This document shows, piece by piece, positions 35,240-43,358 of a stretch of DNA of 49,555 nucleotides. Positions within the stretch are counted from its first letter, which is position 1. Each line of letters opens with the position of its first letter. Source of the stretch: an uncultured Desulfobulbaceae bacterium (GTDB taxonomy: Bacteria > Desulfobacterota > Desulfobulbia > Desulfobulbales > Desulfocapsaceae); NCBI GenBank assembly GCA_937910875.1, contig CALENA010000034.1:1-49555 (forward strand). Direction: 5' to 3'. The translations under genes were made by a program, and so were the position numbers. The notes under the pieces are model-generated. The model was not told the DNA's origin and made no database searches. It saw nothing but the letters and a program-made list of their open reading frames with translations.

Positions 35240-37393
35240 ATGAGTGATCCTGTTTTGTTTTCTCTGACCGCGACCTGCGCCGCTGGAGTCGAATCCCTGC
35301 TGGTCGATGAAATTATCGCCTGTGGTGGCGCTGAACCGTTCAGTTATCGCGGTGGAGTCAGTTGGCAGGGGAGCCTGGAAAGTGGGTATCGGGCCTGTCT
35401 CTGGTCCCGTTTTGCCTCTCGCATCCTCCTGCAGATCGGGGGTTTTCCAGCGGTGAATGAGGAGGATCTCTATCAGGGGGCCCTGGGGGCGATTGACTGG
35501 CAAAGGCATCTGAGTCTGAATCATACCTTCAGTATTGACTGTACCCTGGGGCGGACCGGCATCAATCACAGTCAATTTGCAGGGCTGCGAGTCAAGGATG
35601 GTCTGGCGGATTTCTTTCGTGAGCGCACCGGGGAGAGACCTTCGGTAGATACGGTAAGACCCGCGGTCCGTTTTTCGGTCTATGTTGATGAGGGTCAAGC
35701 CCGGGTGGCCGTGAATCTTTCAGGTGAGAGCCTGCATCGGCGCGGCTATCGCACGGACACCGGTGTTGCGCCACTCAAGGAGACCCTGGCCGCAGCCATT
35801 GTTGCCCTGGCCGGCTGTGATCGGGAGATGGGGCCGGATCAGGCGCTTCTTGATCCCATGTGCGGTTCCGGAACCCTGCTCATTGAAGCCGCTCTGCTGC
35901 TCGGTGACAGTGCTCCGGGCTTGAGTCGCAGCGCCTTTGGTTTTCAGGGCTGGCCCGGTCATGATTCAGACCTCTGGTCACGCCTGGTGGATGAGGCCGT
36001 GGCCCGTGAAGAGATGGGGCTGGATCGACCATGGCCCCTGATTGTGGGGTATGACTGCGACCCTGTGGCCGTCGCAGCGGCCCGGAAGAATATCGAGCGG
36101 GCGGGGCTTGCCGATCGAATCCAGGTGCATCAGGGCCAACTGGCCCGCTTGCGACCACCCACGGCCAAGGGCTTACTGGTCTGCAACCCTCCCTATGGTG
36201 AGCGACTGGGTGAGGCCGAAGAGGCCATCTGGCTCTATCGTTGTCTGGGGCGCATCCTGGCCCGGGAATTTGTCGGCTGGCGCTTGGGACTGTTTACGTC
36301 TCAGCCTGATCTGGCCGATCGCCTGGGGCAGACCGGGACTGTTTCTCATCGTCTGTACAACGGGCCCATTGCCTGTCGTCTGGTCTGCAGCAGGGGGATT
36401 GTCCCTGTCTCGGATGAGGCCTTTGTCTGGCCACTGGCCGGGGGCGAGTTGACCGGCGATGGGGCCGACTTTGCCAATCGCCTGCGCAAGAATCTGACCA
36501 AGAGTATCAAGTGGGCGCAGAAGCAGGGGGTCAGCTGTTACCGGGTCTATGACCGTGATCTGCCCGATTATAACGTGGCCATTGACCTGTATGAAAAATG
36601 GATTCATGTTCAGGAGTATGCGCCCCCGTCCCAGATGGATGAGACCCTTGCCTCCCGTCGTTTTTCGCTGGTCCTTTCCTGGCTCCGTGAGTTGCTTGGG
36701 GCGCGGCGTGAGCGGATCTTTATCAAGACCCGTTCGCGGCAGAAGGGCCGGCAGCAGTATGAAAAAAAGGGGCGGGTCGGCAAGATGTTCGAGGTGCGTG
36801 AGGGTGAGTGTTTCTTCCTGGTGAACCTCAGTGATTACCTGGATACAGGCCTTTTTCTCGACCATCGGCCGGTCAGGCTGCGCATTGGTGAGAGGGCTGC
36901 TGGCAAGCGGTTTTTAAATCTTTTTTCATATACCGGAACGGCGACCATCCATGCCGCCGTGGGCGGGGCTGAATCCACCACCAGTGTTGATCTTTCGAGC
37001 ACATATTCGGCGTGGGCCCGGATGAATCTGGCCCTGAATGGGTTTGGCGGGCGGGCCCATGAGGTTGTTCAGGCCGACTGTCTGCAGTGGCTGACTGAAG
37101 ATCGGAGCAGTTATGATCTGATCTTTGTCGATCCACCCACGTTTTCCAATACCAAGAAGAAGCAGCAGGTCTTTGATATCCAGACAGACCACGTGCGTCT
37201 GTTGACCCTGGCCATGGCCCGACTGGCCCCAACAGGGCTGTTGATTTTTTCGACCAACTTCAGGAAATTTGAACTGGACCTAGGCCTGTCAGAGCATTTC
37301 CAGGTCCATGAGATCAGTCGCGAGACCATTCCAGCTGATTTTTCCAGGAACAGCAAGATTCATTGTTGCTGGGAGTTTCAGCGGCTCGGCTGA
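35240..37393 (+). CDS. rlmL: Bifunctional 23S rRNA methyltransferase RlmKL
   Basis: 717-residue fusion enzyme. The N-terminal half (RlmL) has a THUMP region and a Rossmann domain with DPMCGSGTLLIEAALL and CNPPYGERLG, for m2G2445. The C-terminal half (RlmK) has LFSYTGTATIHAAVGGA and FVDPPTFSNTKK, for m7G2069. Both positions are E. coli numbering of 23S rRNA. Length matches the E. coli enzyme (702 residues). It lies 48 bases after the EAL gene, with no clear promoter between. Confidence 0.93.
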   Translation: MSDPVLFSLTATCAAGVESLLVDEIIACGGAEPFSYRGGVSWQGSLESGYRACLWSRFASRILLQIGGFPAVNEEDLYQGALGAIDWQRHLSLNHTFSIDCTLGRTGINHSQFAGLRVKDGLADFFRERTGERPSVDTVRPAVRFSVYVDEGQARVAVNLSGESLHRRGYRTDTGVAPLKETLAAAIVALAGCDREMGPDQALLDPMCGSGTLLIEAALLLGDSAPGLSRSAFGFQGWPGHDSDLWSRLVDEAVAREEMGLDRPWPLIVGYDCDPVAVAAARKNIERAGLADRIQVHQGQLARLRPPTAKGLLVCNPPYGERLGEAEEAIWLYRCLGRILAREFVGWRLGLFTSQPDLADRLGQTGTVSHRLYNGPIACRLVCSRGIVPVSDEAFVWPLAGGELTGDGADFANRLRKNLTKSIKWAQKQGVSCYRVYDRDLPDYNVAIDLYEKWIHVQEYAPPSQMDETLASRRFSLVLSWLRELLGARRERIFIKTRSRQKGRQQYEKKGRVGKMFEVREGECFFLVNLSDYLDTGLFLDHRPVRLRIGERAAGKRFLNLFSYTGTATIHAAVGGAESTTSVDLSSTYSAWARMNLALNGFGGRAHEVVQADCLQWLTEDRSSYDLIFVDPPTFSNTKKKQQVFDIQTDHVRLLTLAMARLAPTGLLIFSTNFRKFELDLGLSEHFQVHEISRETIPADFSRNSKIHCCWEFQRLG

Positions 37394-37513
37394 GAAGCTT
37401 GCCGGGCGATTGTCACTGGCCGGTTGCAAATGAAGCGTGGCGGGGTTGTTATCTGTTTCGAGTCAGGCAGAAGGCCCATATCAGCCTGGCAATATGAGGC
37501 GATGTCGCGGCCG

Positions 37514-37888
37514 TTATTTTTTGTCGGTCGAATCTGAGGCTGGAAATTGGAGGAGTTTACCCTTCTTGGTCGCTTTGGGCTTGGGGCCGCAGCTCTGGCA
37601 GCCGGAACAGCCGCTGCTGAGCATGGAGCCCAGGAGCTGAAGGAGTTTGATGCGGCAGGTGGGGCAGAGGATGAGGATGATTTCCTGGTAGGCTTCATCA
37701 AGGACCTCCTCCTCATCGCCATCTGCGAGCTGGGCTATGGCCTGGGCGATGATCCGATCCGGGTTTTTGAGGTCGGAGGGCAACTGTTCATTGGCGGCGA
37801 TGATTTCTGTCCGGCAGTGATAGAAGAGCTCGCCTTCGGAAATGGAATCTCCGCAACTGTCGCAATGGCGGTCGGTGAATGTGATCAC
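37514..37888 (-). CDS. Small zinc-ribbon-like cysteine-rich protein, function unknown
   Basis: 124-residue protein. It starts at GTG 37888, overlapping the stop of the amidohydrolase gene (GTGA). Two CxxC knuckles, HCDSCGD near the N-terminus and CPTCR about residue 84, probably form one zinc site. A Cys-rich segment CSGCQSCGPK lies near the C-terminus, followed by a Lys-rich tail. An acidic stretch (DGDEEEVLDEAYQE) sits in the middle. I do not recognise the family. Its coupling to the amidohydrolase gene suggests a shared task. Confidence 0.65.
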   Translation of the reverse strand: MITFTDRHCDSCGDSISEGELFYHCRTEIIAANEQLPSDLKNPDRIIAQAIAQLADGDEEEVLDEAYQEIILILCPTCRIKLLQLLGSMLSSGCSGCQSCGPKPKATKKGKLLQFPASDSTDKK

Positions 37889-38667
37889 AGGAGTTTTTCG
37901 GCGTTGTCGTGGAGGATCTGGCGGCAAAGAGCCGCATCCAGACCCAGGGAGTTGAACTGGTTCAGGCAGTCTTGCTGTTCGGCCCAGGGGGAATCACTGC
38001 CGAAGAGGAGATATTCGGCAGGATGGGCCTTGATCAGGCGAGTCGCCTCGTCTGGTTTAAGGTACTGGAGCGAGAAGGAGATTTCCATATAAATCTTGTG
38101 CCCGATGAGTAACTCTTCCACATCCTCCCAGTCCTGCCAGGCGCCGAAATGAGTGGTGACCAGTTGAAGATCTGGAAAACGCTGGTGCAGGGTAAGGATC
38201 TGGGCCGGATCGGCCCGTTTGATCCGGGGATAGGCAATGTCATAGCCGCAGTGAACCACGAGCAGGAGCCCGGCCTCGCTCAGGGCCTGGTACAGGGGCG
38301 TGAGGCGTTCTTCGGCCAGGAAGTAGTCCTGATAATAGGGATGCATCTTGATCCCCACAAGACCCGCGGCCTTGATCTGCCTGACCCGTTCTCTGAGATC
38401 AGGGTCGTCTGGATGGATTGAGGCCAGGGGGACGATCCGTTCCGAGCGGATGGCCAGCGACCAGTCGAGGATGGCCTGGAACTGGCTGGGTCGGGTGGCG
38501 ATGGAGCAGATGACGCTGCGCGCGATGTGGGCCTGGTCCATGCTTGCCAGTAAACCGGCCACGGTGCCGTTGGTTCGGGCCGGGATGTTTCCTTCTTTGG
38601 CCAGGGCCGGGATGGCACGGGCGGCGATGGGATCGGGAAAGGCGTGGCAGTGAAAGTCGGTGATCAT
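37885..38667 (-). CDS. Amidohydrolase-family metal-dependent hydrolase (TIM barrel)
   Basis: 260-residue protein of the amidohydrolase-2 type. Metal ligands are visible as FHCH (His6, His8), HPYYQ after GIKM, VVHCGYD, THFGAW and the late Asp in LLFGSDSPWA. Homologues include decarboxylases and lactonases; the substrate is not evident. No signal peptide. The ATG at 38667 follows a weak ribosome site. It is translationally coupled to the zinc-ribbon gene downstream. Confidence 0.82.
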   Translation of the reverse strand: MITDFHCHAFPDPIAARAIPALAKEGNIPARTNGTVAGLLASMDQAHIARSVICSIATRPSQFQAILDWSLAIRSERIVPLASIHPDDPDLRERVRQIKAAGLVGIKMHPYYQDYFLAEERLTPLYQALSEAGLLLVVHCGYDIAYPRIKRADPAQILTLHQRFPDLQLVTTHFGAWQDWEDVEELLIGHKIYMEISFSLQYLKPDEATRLIKAHPAEYLLFGSDSPWAEQQDCLNQFNSLGLDAALCRQILHDNAEKLL

Positions 38668-39012
38668 AGGAGAAAAGGGGGTTGAGTCAGAGAAAAAGGC
38701 TGTGTCTCTTTCTGGATAAGCATATGGGTTTGGGTTGAAAGAAATTCTCTATTTGCTGGCTTGTTATTCCAGCTACGGCTGGCTGCATTGTTGATTGAGC
38801 CTGTTCCTTTGGCTGACCTTGTTGTACCCATCTTTTTCTTTTTTTGCCACAGTCAAGCCCAGGGGGGCTCTGCCAATGGCAGCGGTATCAGGTGACCTGC
38901 TCTGTTGCCCCGATCTTGCACAATGCCCCACCGCCCTTTATAATAGCCGGGCGCAAGGGTGATGTTCTCCTTATTTCTGTTGTCAGATTTGTCCTTTAAT
39001 AAATTGATATTT
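38668..39012 (+). promoter_or_regulatory. Gap with promoter of the oleA-like operon
   Basis: TTGCAC (38916-38921), 17-base spacer, consensus TATAAT (38939-38944), about 70 bases before the thiolase start. Elsewhere the 345-base gap has short palindromes (CCAGC/GCTGG near 38772, CTGCCA/TGGCAG near 38872) but no gene. Confidence 0.7.
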
Positions 39013-40047
39013 ATGAAATTTTCACAAGTTTCCCTGCACACCTTCGGCTATGTCCTGCCGCCGCTTGTTTTGACCTCGGCCGAGATTGAGGAGCGGCTGG
39101 CCCCGGTCTATGAGCGACTGAGGCTCCCGGCCGGTCGTCTGGAGTTGATGAGCGGTATTCGTGAGCGGCGGTTGTGGGAACCGGGGACCCGTCCCAGCCG
39201 GGCCGCGGCCCAGGCCGGACTGGATGTCCTGCGGCGGGGTGATATTGATCCCGGGGCAGTGGAGTGTTTGATCTTCACCTCGGTCTCCCGGGATATGATG
39301 GAGCCCGCGACCGCCGCTTTTGTCCATGACACGTTGGGCCTGAGCCCGAATTGCCTGATCTTTGATCTCTCCAACGCCTGTCTGGGATTTCTTGACGGCA
39401 TGATTCTGCTGGCGACCCTCATTGAACAGGGTCAGGTGAAAAATGGTCTGCTGGTGGCCGGGGAGACTGCCGAGGAATTGCTGGAATCGACCATGACAGG
39501 TCTGCTCAATGATCTGTCCTTGAGCCGGAAGTCCATCAAGCCCGCCTTTGCCTCCCTGACCATTGGTTCCGGCTGCGTCGGGCTCTATCTCTGCCACAGT
39601 CAGCAGGGGGATGGGCGACCCCGCCTGGTACAGCGGGCCTGGCAGGCCAACACCCGTTATTCCAGGCTTTGTCAGGGTGGTCAGCAGGGCCAGAGCATTA
39701 CTTTGATGAATACAGACTCCGAGGAGTTGCTTCAGCGCGGAGTGGAAACGGCCCAGGCCACCTGGCAGCAGTTTTCTGCAGCCCCCGGCTGGAGTGGAGA
39801 TGAGATTGACTGTTTCTGCTGTCACCAGGTGGGGACGGCCCATGCCCGGCTCCTTTTTTCCACCCTGGGGCTCGATCCGGCCAGGAATTTTGAGACTCTG
39901 GCCTTTCTGGGCAATGTCGGTTCAGTCTCGGCCCCGATTACCCTGGCCATGGCCATGGAGCAGCAGGCTTTTGTGGCGGGCCAGAAAGCGGCCCTGCTGG
40001 GGATCGGCAGCGGGATCAACAGCCTGATGCTCGGGATTGAATGGTGA
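39013..40047 (+). CDS. oleA: OleA-like thiolase-fold acyl-CoA condensing enzyme
   Basis: 344-residue KAS III-fold enzyme. The catalytic triad is Cys123 (LSNACLGFLDG), His271 (CCHQVGTAH) and Asn301 (GNVGSVSAP). Glu97 in EPATAAF lies 26 residues before the Cys, the same spacing as the essential Glu117-Cys143 pair of Xanthomonas OleA; the N-terminal region RLAPVYERLRLPAGRLE also resembles OleA. OleA condenses two acyl-CoAs head-to-head to a beta-keto acid for long-chain olefin synthesis. A FabH-type role is the alternative. oleB, oleC and oleD are not in the window. The ATG at 39013 is chosen by homology to KAS III starts. Confidence 0.75.
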   Translation: MKFSQVSLHTFGYVLPPLVLTSAEIEERLAPVYERLRLPAGRLELMSGIRERRLWEPGTRPSRAAAQAGLDVLRRGDIDPGAVECLIFTSVSRDMMEPATAAFVHDTLGLSPNCLIFDLSNACLGFLDGMILLATLIEQGQVKNGLLVAGETAEELLESTMTGLLNDLSLSRKSIKPAFASLTIGSGCVGLYLCHSQQGDGRPRLVQRAWQANTRYSRLCQGGQQGQSITLMNTDSEELLQRGVETAQATWQQFSAAPGWSGDEIDCFCCHQVGTAHARLLFSTLGLDPARNFETLAFLGNVGSVSAPITLAMAMEQQAFVAGQKAALLGIGSGINSLMLGIEW

Positions 40048-40060
40048 GTGGGGGGATGAT

Positions 40061-40636
40061 ATGACACAGCAGATGACCCCTGAACAGGGTCGGCAGCTCC
40101 TGGTCCTGGCTCGCACGACCATGGGTGCCCATCTGGCGGCCGAATCTCTGCCGGCTCTGCCGCAGGAGCCGGCTCTGCGCCAGGAATGCGGTACCTTTGT
40201 TACCCTGAAACTGGATGGTCAGCTGCGTGGCTGTATCGGTAACATTGAACCCCATGGCACCCTGGCCGAGAGTGTGCGGCGCAACAGTATCAGCGCCGCT
40301 GTCCATGACCCGCGCTTTTTGCCCCTCAGCGTGGCGGAACTGGCTCAGGTGCGGATTGAGGTCTCCATCCTCTCGTCTCCTGAACCTCTGAACTACCACG
40401 ATCCTGCAGATCTTGTCGCCCGACTTCGGCCCGGGATCGACGGGGTGGTCCTCCGTCTGGGACGGACGCACGGGGCCACCTTTCTGCCCCAGGTCTGGGA
40501 GCAGCTGCCGCAGCCTGAGCAATTCCTGGCCCAGCTCTGTCGGAAGGCCGGGCTGGCCGAGTCGGCCTGGCGCCGGGAACGGCCGGAGATCGAGATCTAT
40601 CAGGTGGAAAAATTTTCTGAAGGAGAAGCCAGGTGA
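40061..40636 (+). CDS. AMMECR1-domain protein (AmmeMemoRadiSam system protein A)
   Basis: 191-residue protein with the AMMECR1 signature LRGCIGNIEP and the flanking FVTLKLDGQ and ISAAVHDPRF. The biochemical role of AMMECR1 is unknown; in prokaryotes it is often beside Memo and radical SAM genes, none of which is adjacent here. The ATG at 40061 lies 13 bases after the OleA-like gene; an earlier TTG inside that gene is less likely. Overlaps the next gene by four bases. Confidence 0.85.
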   Translation: MTQQMTPEQGRQLLVLARTTMGAHLAAESLPALPQEPALRQECGTFVTLKLDGQLRGCIGNIEPHGTLAESVRRNSISAAVHDPRFLPLSVAELAQVRIEVSILSSPEPLNYHDPADLVARLRPGIDGVVLRLGRTHGATFLPQVWEQLPQPEQFLAQLCRKAGLAESAWRRERPEIEIYQVEKFSEGEAR

Positions 40637-41259
40637 AAGAAGTCAGACTCAGCCTCGAGCAGACGGCCGAAGTGGCCAGGCTCTATGCGGCCATGGAGGA
40701 GCAGTATGATCAGGTGGCCGCAGCCCTGAACTTTGGCTGCAGCGGTTGTCCGGACAACTGCTGTGATTCCTATTTTCAGCATCACACCTATCTTGAATGG
40801 GCCTATCTCTGGCTCGGATTCCGCCAACTGCCGGCAGAGGAGCAGGAGCGGCTTCTGGTTCGCAGCCGGGAATATATCGTGGCCACTGAAGCGGCCATGG
40901 CCCGGGATGAACGACCCCAGGCCATGTGTCCTCTCAATGAGAGCGGTCTGTGCACTCTCTATTCGTATCGACTCATGGTCTGTCGCACCCACGGAGTCCC
41001 GGCCCGGATGACCCGTCCTGACGGGCAGGTCTTGAGCTTTCCCGGCTGTTTCCGCTGTCAGGAGCAGGTCGGAGAGCAGGGTCTGCCTGAAGACTCCCTC
41101 CCCCTGGTTGAGCGGACCACTCATCTGCGTCGTCTGGCAGAGCTGGAAAACGAACTCTTTGCTGGCCGGCGTCGTCTCTATCCACGGCTGAGACTGACCA
41201 TTGCCCAGATGCTGGTGCAGGGTCCGCCGGCCGTGGCCACCCCCCATTGCGAGCGCTGA
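40633..41259 (+). CDS. YkgJ-family cysteine-cluster protein
   Basis: 208-residue cytoplasmic protein with the Cys pattern of the YkgJ (putative zinc- or iron-chelating) family: CSGCPDNCC near residue 36, CPLNESGLCTLYSYRLMVCRTHG in the middle, and PGCFRCQ. Members may bind an Fe-S cluster or zinc; function is unknown. It begins with GTG, with AAGGAG upstream, inside the end of the AMMECR1 gene, so the two are translated together. Confidence 0.83.
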   Translation: MKEVRLSLEQTAEVARLYAAMEEQYDQVAAALNFGCSGCPDNCCDSYFQHHTYLEWAYLWLGFRQLPAEEQERLLVRSREYIVATEAAMARDERPQAMCPLNESGLCTLYSYRLMVCRTHGVPARMTRPDGQVLSFPGCFRCQEQVGEQGLPEDSLPLVERTTHLRRLAELENELFAGRRRLYPRLRLTIAQMLVQGPPAVATPHCER

Positions 41260-41275
41260 TCAAGGGGGTGAAGAG

Positions 41276-41788
41276 ATGACCAGTCTCAGCCATTTCGAGA
41301 TCGTTCAGATCGTCGATTCAGAGAACCTGCCCATTGACGCGCAACCCCGTCACGAGATGCGCCGCCTCAATCTGATTCATCGGGCCTGTTATATCCTGGT
41401 CTTCAATACACAGGGCGAGCTCTTTCTCCAGAAGCGGACCGCAGACAAGGATGTCTACCCCAGCTGCTGGGATGTGGCCGCCGGTGGCGTGGTCCTGGCC
41501 GGGGAGAGTTATGAGGCCTCGGCCCTGCGGGAGCTTGAGGAGGAGCTGGGGGTGCAGGATGCCGTCTGTCTCCCGGTCTTTGATCAGTACTTTGAGGACC
41601 TGGGGAACCGGGTCTGGGGACGGATCTTTACCTGCCTGCACAATGGCCCCTTTGTCCTTCAGGCAGAAGAGGTGGAGAGCGGCCAGTTTTTGAGTGTGGA
41701 CCAGGTCCTGGCCCTGGGTGAATCCGAGCCCTTTACCCCGGATGGTCTTGCCATTTTACGTCGTATCCAGGGTCTGGCCGGGGGCTGA
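41276..41788 (+). CDS. NUDIX hydrolase
   Basis: 170-residue hydrolase with a full Nudix box: GGVVLAGESYEASALRELEEELGV. Near the N-terminus it has HRACYILVFNTQGELFLQKR, which resembles the YfcD and isopentenyl-diphosphate-isomerase-like subgroup acting on small pyrophosphates. The ATG at 41276 has AAGGGGG upstream, 16 bases after the YkgJ gene. Last gene of the operon headed by the OleA-like thiolase; converges with the GNAT gene after 10 bases. Confidence 0.88.
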   Translation: MTSLSHFEIVQIVDSENLPIDAQPRHEMRRLNLIHRACYILVFNTQGELFLQKRTADKDVYPSCWDVAAGGVVLAGESYEASALRELEEELGVQDAVCLPVFDQYFEDLGNRVWGRIFTCLHNGPFVLQAEEVESGQFLSVDQVLALGESEPFTPDGLAILRRIQGLAGG

Positions 41789-41798
41789 CTTGTGTGCA

Positions 41799-42356
41799 TC
41801 AATCCTGCTGTTTCTGAGTTGTTTCAGTCCTTTTTTCAAGAATCTTGCAAAAAATCACCTTGCCGTCACCCGGGCCGTAAAAATCTGGAAGTTTGGCTGC
41901 ACGGTCAAACCCGGAGTGTTCATAGAAGACACGGGAAGGTCGGTATTGCGGGCGGCTCGAGGTGTCGGCGTAAAGTCTGGCGCCGCCTACTTCTGTGATC
42001 TGCTGTTCACACTGGATCAGGAGCTGACTGCCAAGACCCTGGCCCTGGCAGTCAGGGTGGACAGCAATCCAGTAGAGGTCATGGCTCCAGAGGCTGCCGG
42101 GAATAGGGCCGTGGCAGGTGTAGCCCAGCAGGTGTCCATCTGCCTCGGCCAGGCTGAAGTGATAGCCGCTCGCCTGGCCGTGCAGCAGTCGCTCGTGGGC
42201 CAGTTCGCCGGCAATGTCGATCTCCTCTTGACTGAAAAAGCCAGTCGCCTCCACCAGCCGGCAGATGCGCTGGGGGTCGTCCGGAATGAGTTCGTGGCGC
42301 CAGACTAGGTGCATGAGAATGGTCGGTGTGGAAGAGGCAAGGTCTTTGATGTTCAT
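41799..42356 (-). CDS. GNAT acetyltransferase of the KamA/ATP-grasp operon
   Basis: 185-residue N-acetyltransferase. The acetyl-CoA loop is seen in WIAVHPDCQGQGLGSQLLIQCEQ, and the C-terminal half has DTSSRPQYRPSRVFYEHSGF and DFYGPGDGKVIFCK, patterns of the GNAT fold. It is the last gene of the leftward operon, 18 bases after the second ATP-grasp gene. Given an upstream lysine aminomutase, it may acetylate the beta-lysine moiety or the finished amide, as AblB does in N-epsilon-acetyl-beta-lysine synthesis. That role is inferred from position only; AblB proteins are longer. Confidence 0.82.
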   Translation of the reverse strand: MNIKDLASSTPTILMHLVWRHELIPDDPQRICRLVEATGFFSQEEIDIAGELAHERLLHGQASGYHFSLAEADGHLLGYTCHGPIPGSLWSHDLYWIAVHPDCQGQGLGSQLLIQCEQQITEVGGARLYADTSSRPQYRPSRVFYEHSGFDRAAKLPDFYGPGDGKVIFCKILEKRTETTQKQQD

Positions 42357-42374
42357 GGCTGGTGGCGATTGTGC

Positions 42375-43358
42375 TCAGGCCCTGAGGGCGTCGTTGATGA
42401 TTCGTTTGATCGCCGAGTTGCGGCTGATCTCGTTTTGTTCCAGGGCTGCGGCGAACCCGGCGTCCGCCGACAGGCAGGGATTGGTGTTAATTTCCAGAAT
42501 CCAGGGCTGTCCCTGTTCATCGACCCGAAAATCGACCCGACCATATCCGCGCAGACCAAAGAGCTGCCAGCAGGCCCGGGCCAGTCGTTCCAGTTCAATC
42601 AGCAGCTTCCGGTCATCCATGTTAAAGGCAAAGCTGCGCCGGGTATGCTGATACTCGAAGGAGTCCGGTTCCCATTTGGCCCGGTAGTCCACGAGATGGG
42701 GCCGGTCGCCGAAATCTTCAAACAGGATCTCGGCCGGGTGCAGGACCTGCGGGCCACCTGGCGCGGCCAGCAGGGCAAGGTTGAACTCCCGTCCGGGGAT
42801 GAAGGCCTCGGCAAAGCGGGTGGCGCCGGACCGGGAAGTGTTCTGGGCCAGAATCACTCCCAACTCATCGTTATTGACCCCTGAGAGAAGGGAAGTGCTG
42901 TCCATGCCAATGGACGCATGTTCCCAGACCGATTTGAGCAACCACTGCTTTGGGGCTGCTTGGTGTTTGCTGCCGGGACCCTGTGTGGTCTGCCAGGCCG
43001 GAGTGGGCAGGCCGGCCTGGTGCAGACGCTGTTTGGCCGTCAGCTTGTCGGTGGTGGTGAGAATGGCCTGGGCCGGGGCCCCGGTATAGGGGAGATTCAG
43101 GCTTTCCAGGAGCCAGGGAAAGAGGTGCAGGAGCCGGTCGTGCCCCCCCAGTGACTCGACCAAATTAAAGACCAGATCAGGCTGCAGAACATTCAGTTGA
43201 CGGGTGAGCGCCTCGAGATTCAGGGTGCAGGGCAGGATCTCGACCTGGTGGCCCAGAGACGTGAGCGCCTCCTGGACCAGATCTGCCTGGGCCAGAACAT
43301 CAAGGTCGTCGGGTCGATCCGTGGGGTCGATTTGCTGATGGGCGATGATGATTTTCAT
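42375..43358 (-). CDS. ATP-grasp ligase B, D-Ala-D-Ala-ligase-like
   Basis: 327-residue amide-bond-forming enzyme. The N-terminal domain reads MKIIIAHQQIDPTD and carries LVFNLVESLGGHDRLLHLFP; the ATP-grasp domain has WLLKSVWEHASIG (ATP Lys), FIPGREFNLALL, and the metal-binding GRVDFRVDEQGQPWILEINTNPCLS. It differs from true Ddl enzymes in length and in the glycine-rich loop. It overlaps ligase A by four bases (ATGA) and is followed by the GNAT gene. Tandem non-identical ATP-grasp enzymes usually make two successive amide bonds. Confidence 0.85.
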   Translation of the reverse strand: MKIIIAHQQIDPTDRPDDLDVLAQADLVQEALTSLGHQVEILPCTLNLEALTRQLNVLQPDLVFNLVESLGGHDRLLHLFPWLLESLNLPYTGAPAQAILTTTDKLTAKQRLHQAGLPTPAWQTTQGPGSKHQAAPKQWLLKSVWEHASIGMDSTSLLSGVNNDELGVILAQNTSRSGATRFAEAFIPGREFNLALLAAPGGPQVLHPAEILFEDFGDRPHLVDYRAKWEPDSFEYQHTRRSFAFNMDDRKLLIELERLARACWQLFGLRGYGRVDFRVDEQGQPWILEINTNPCLSADAGFAAALEQNEISRNSAIKRIINDALRA

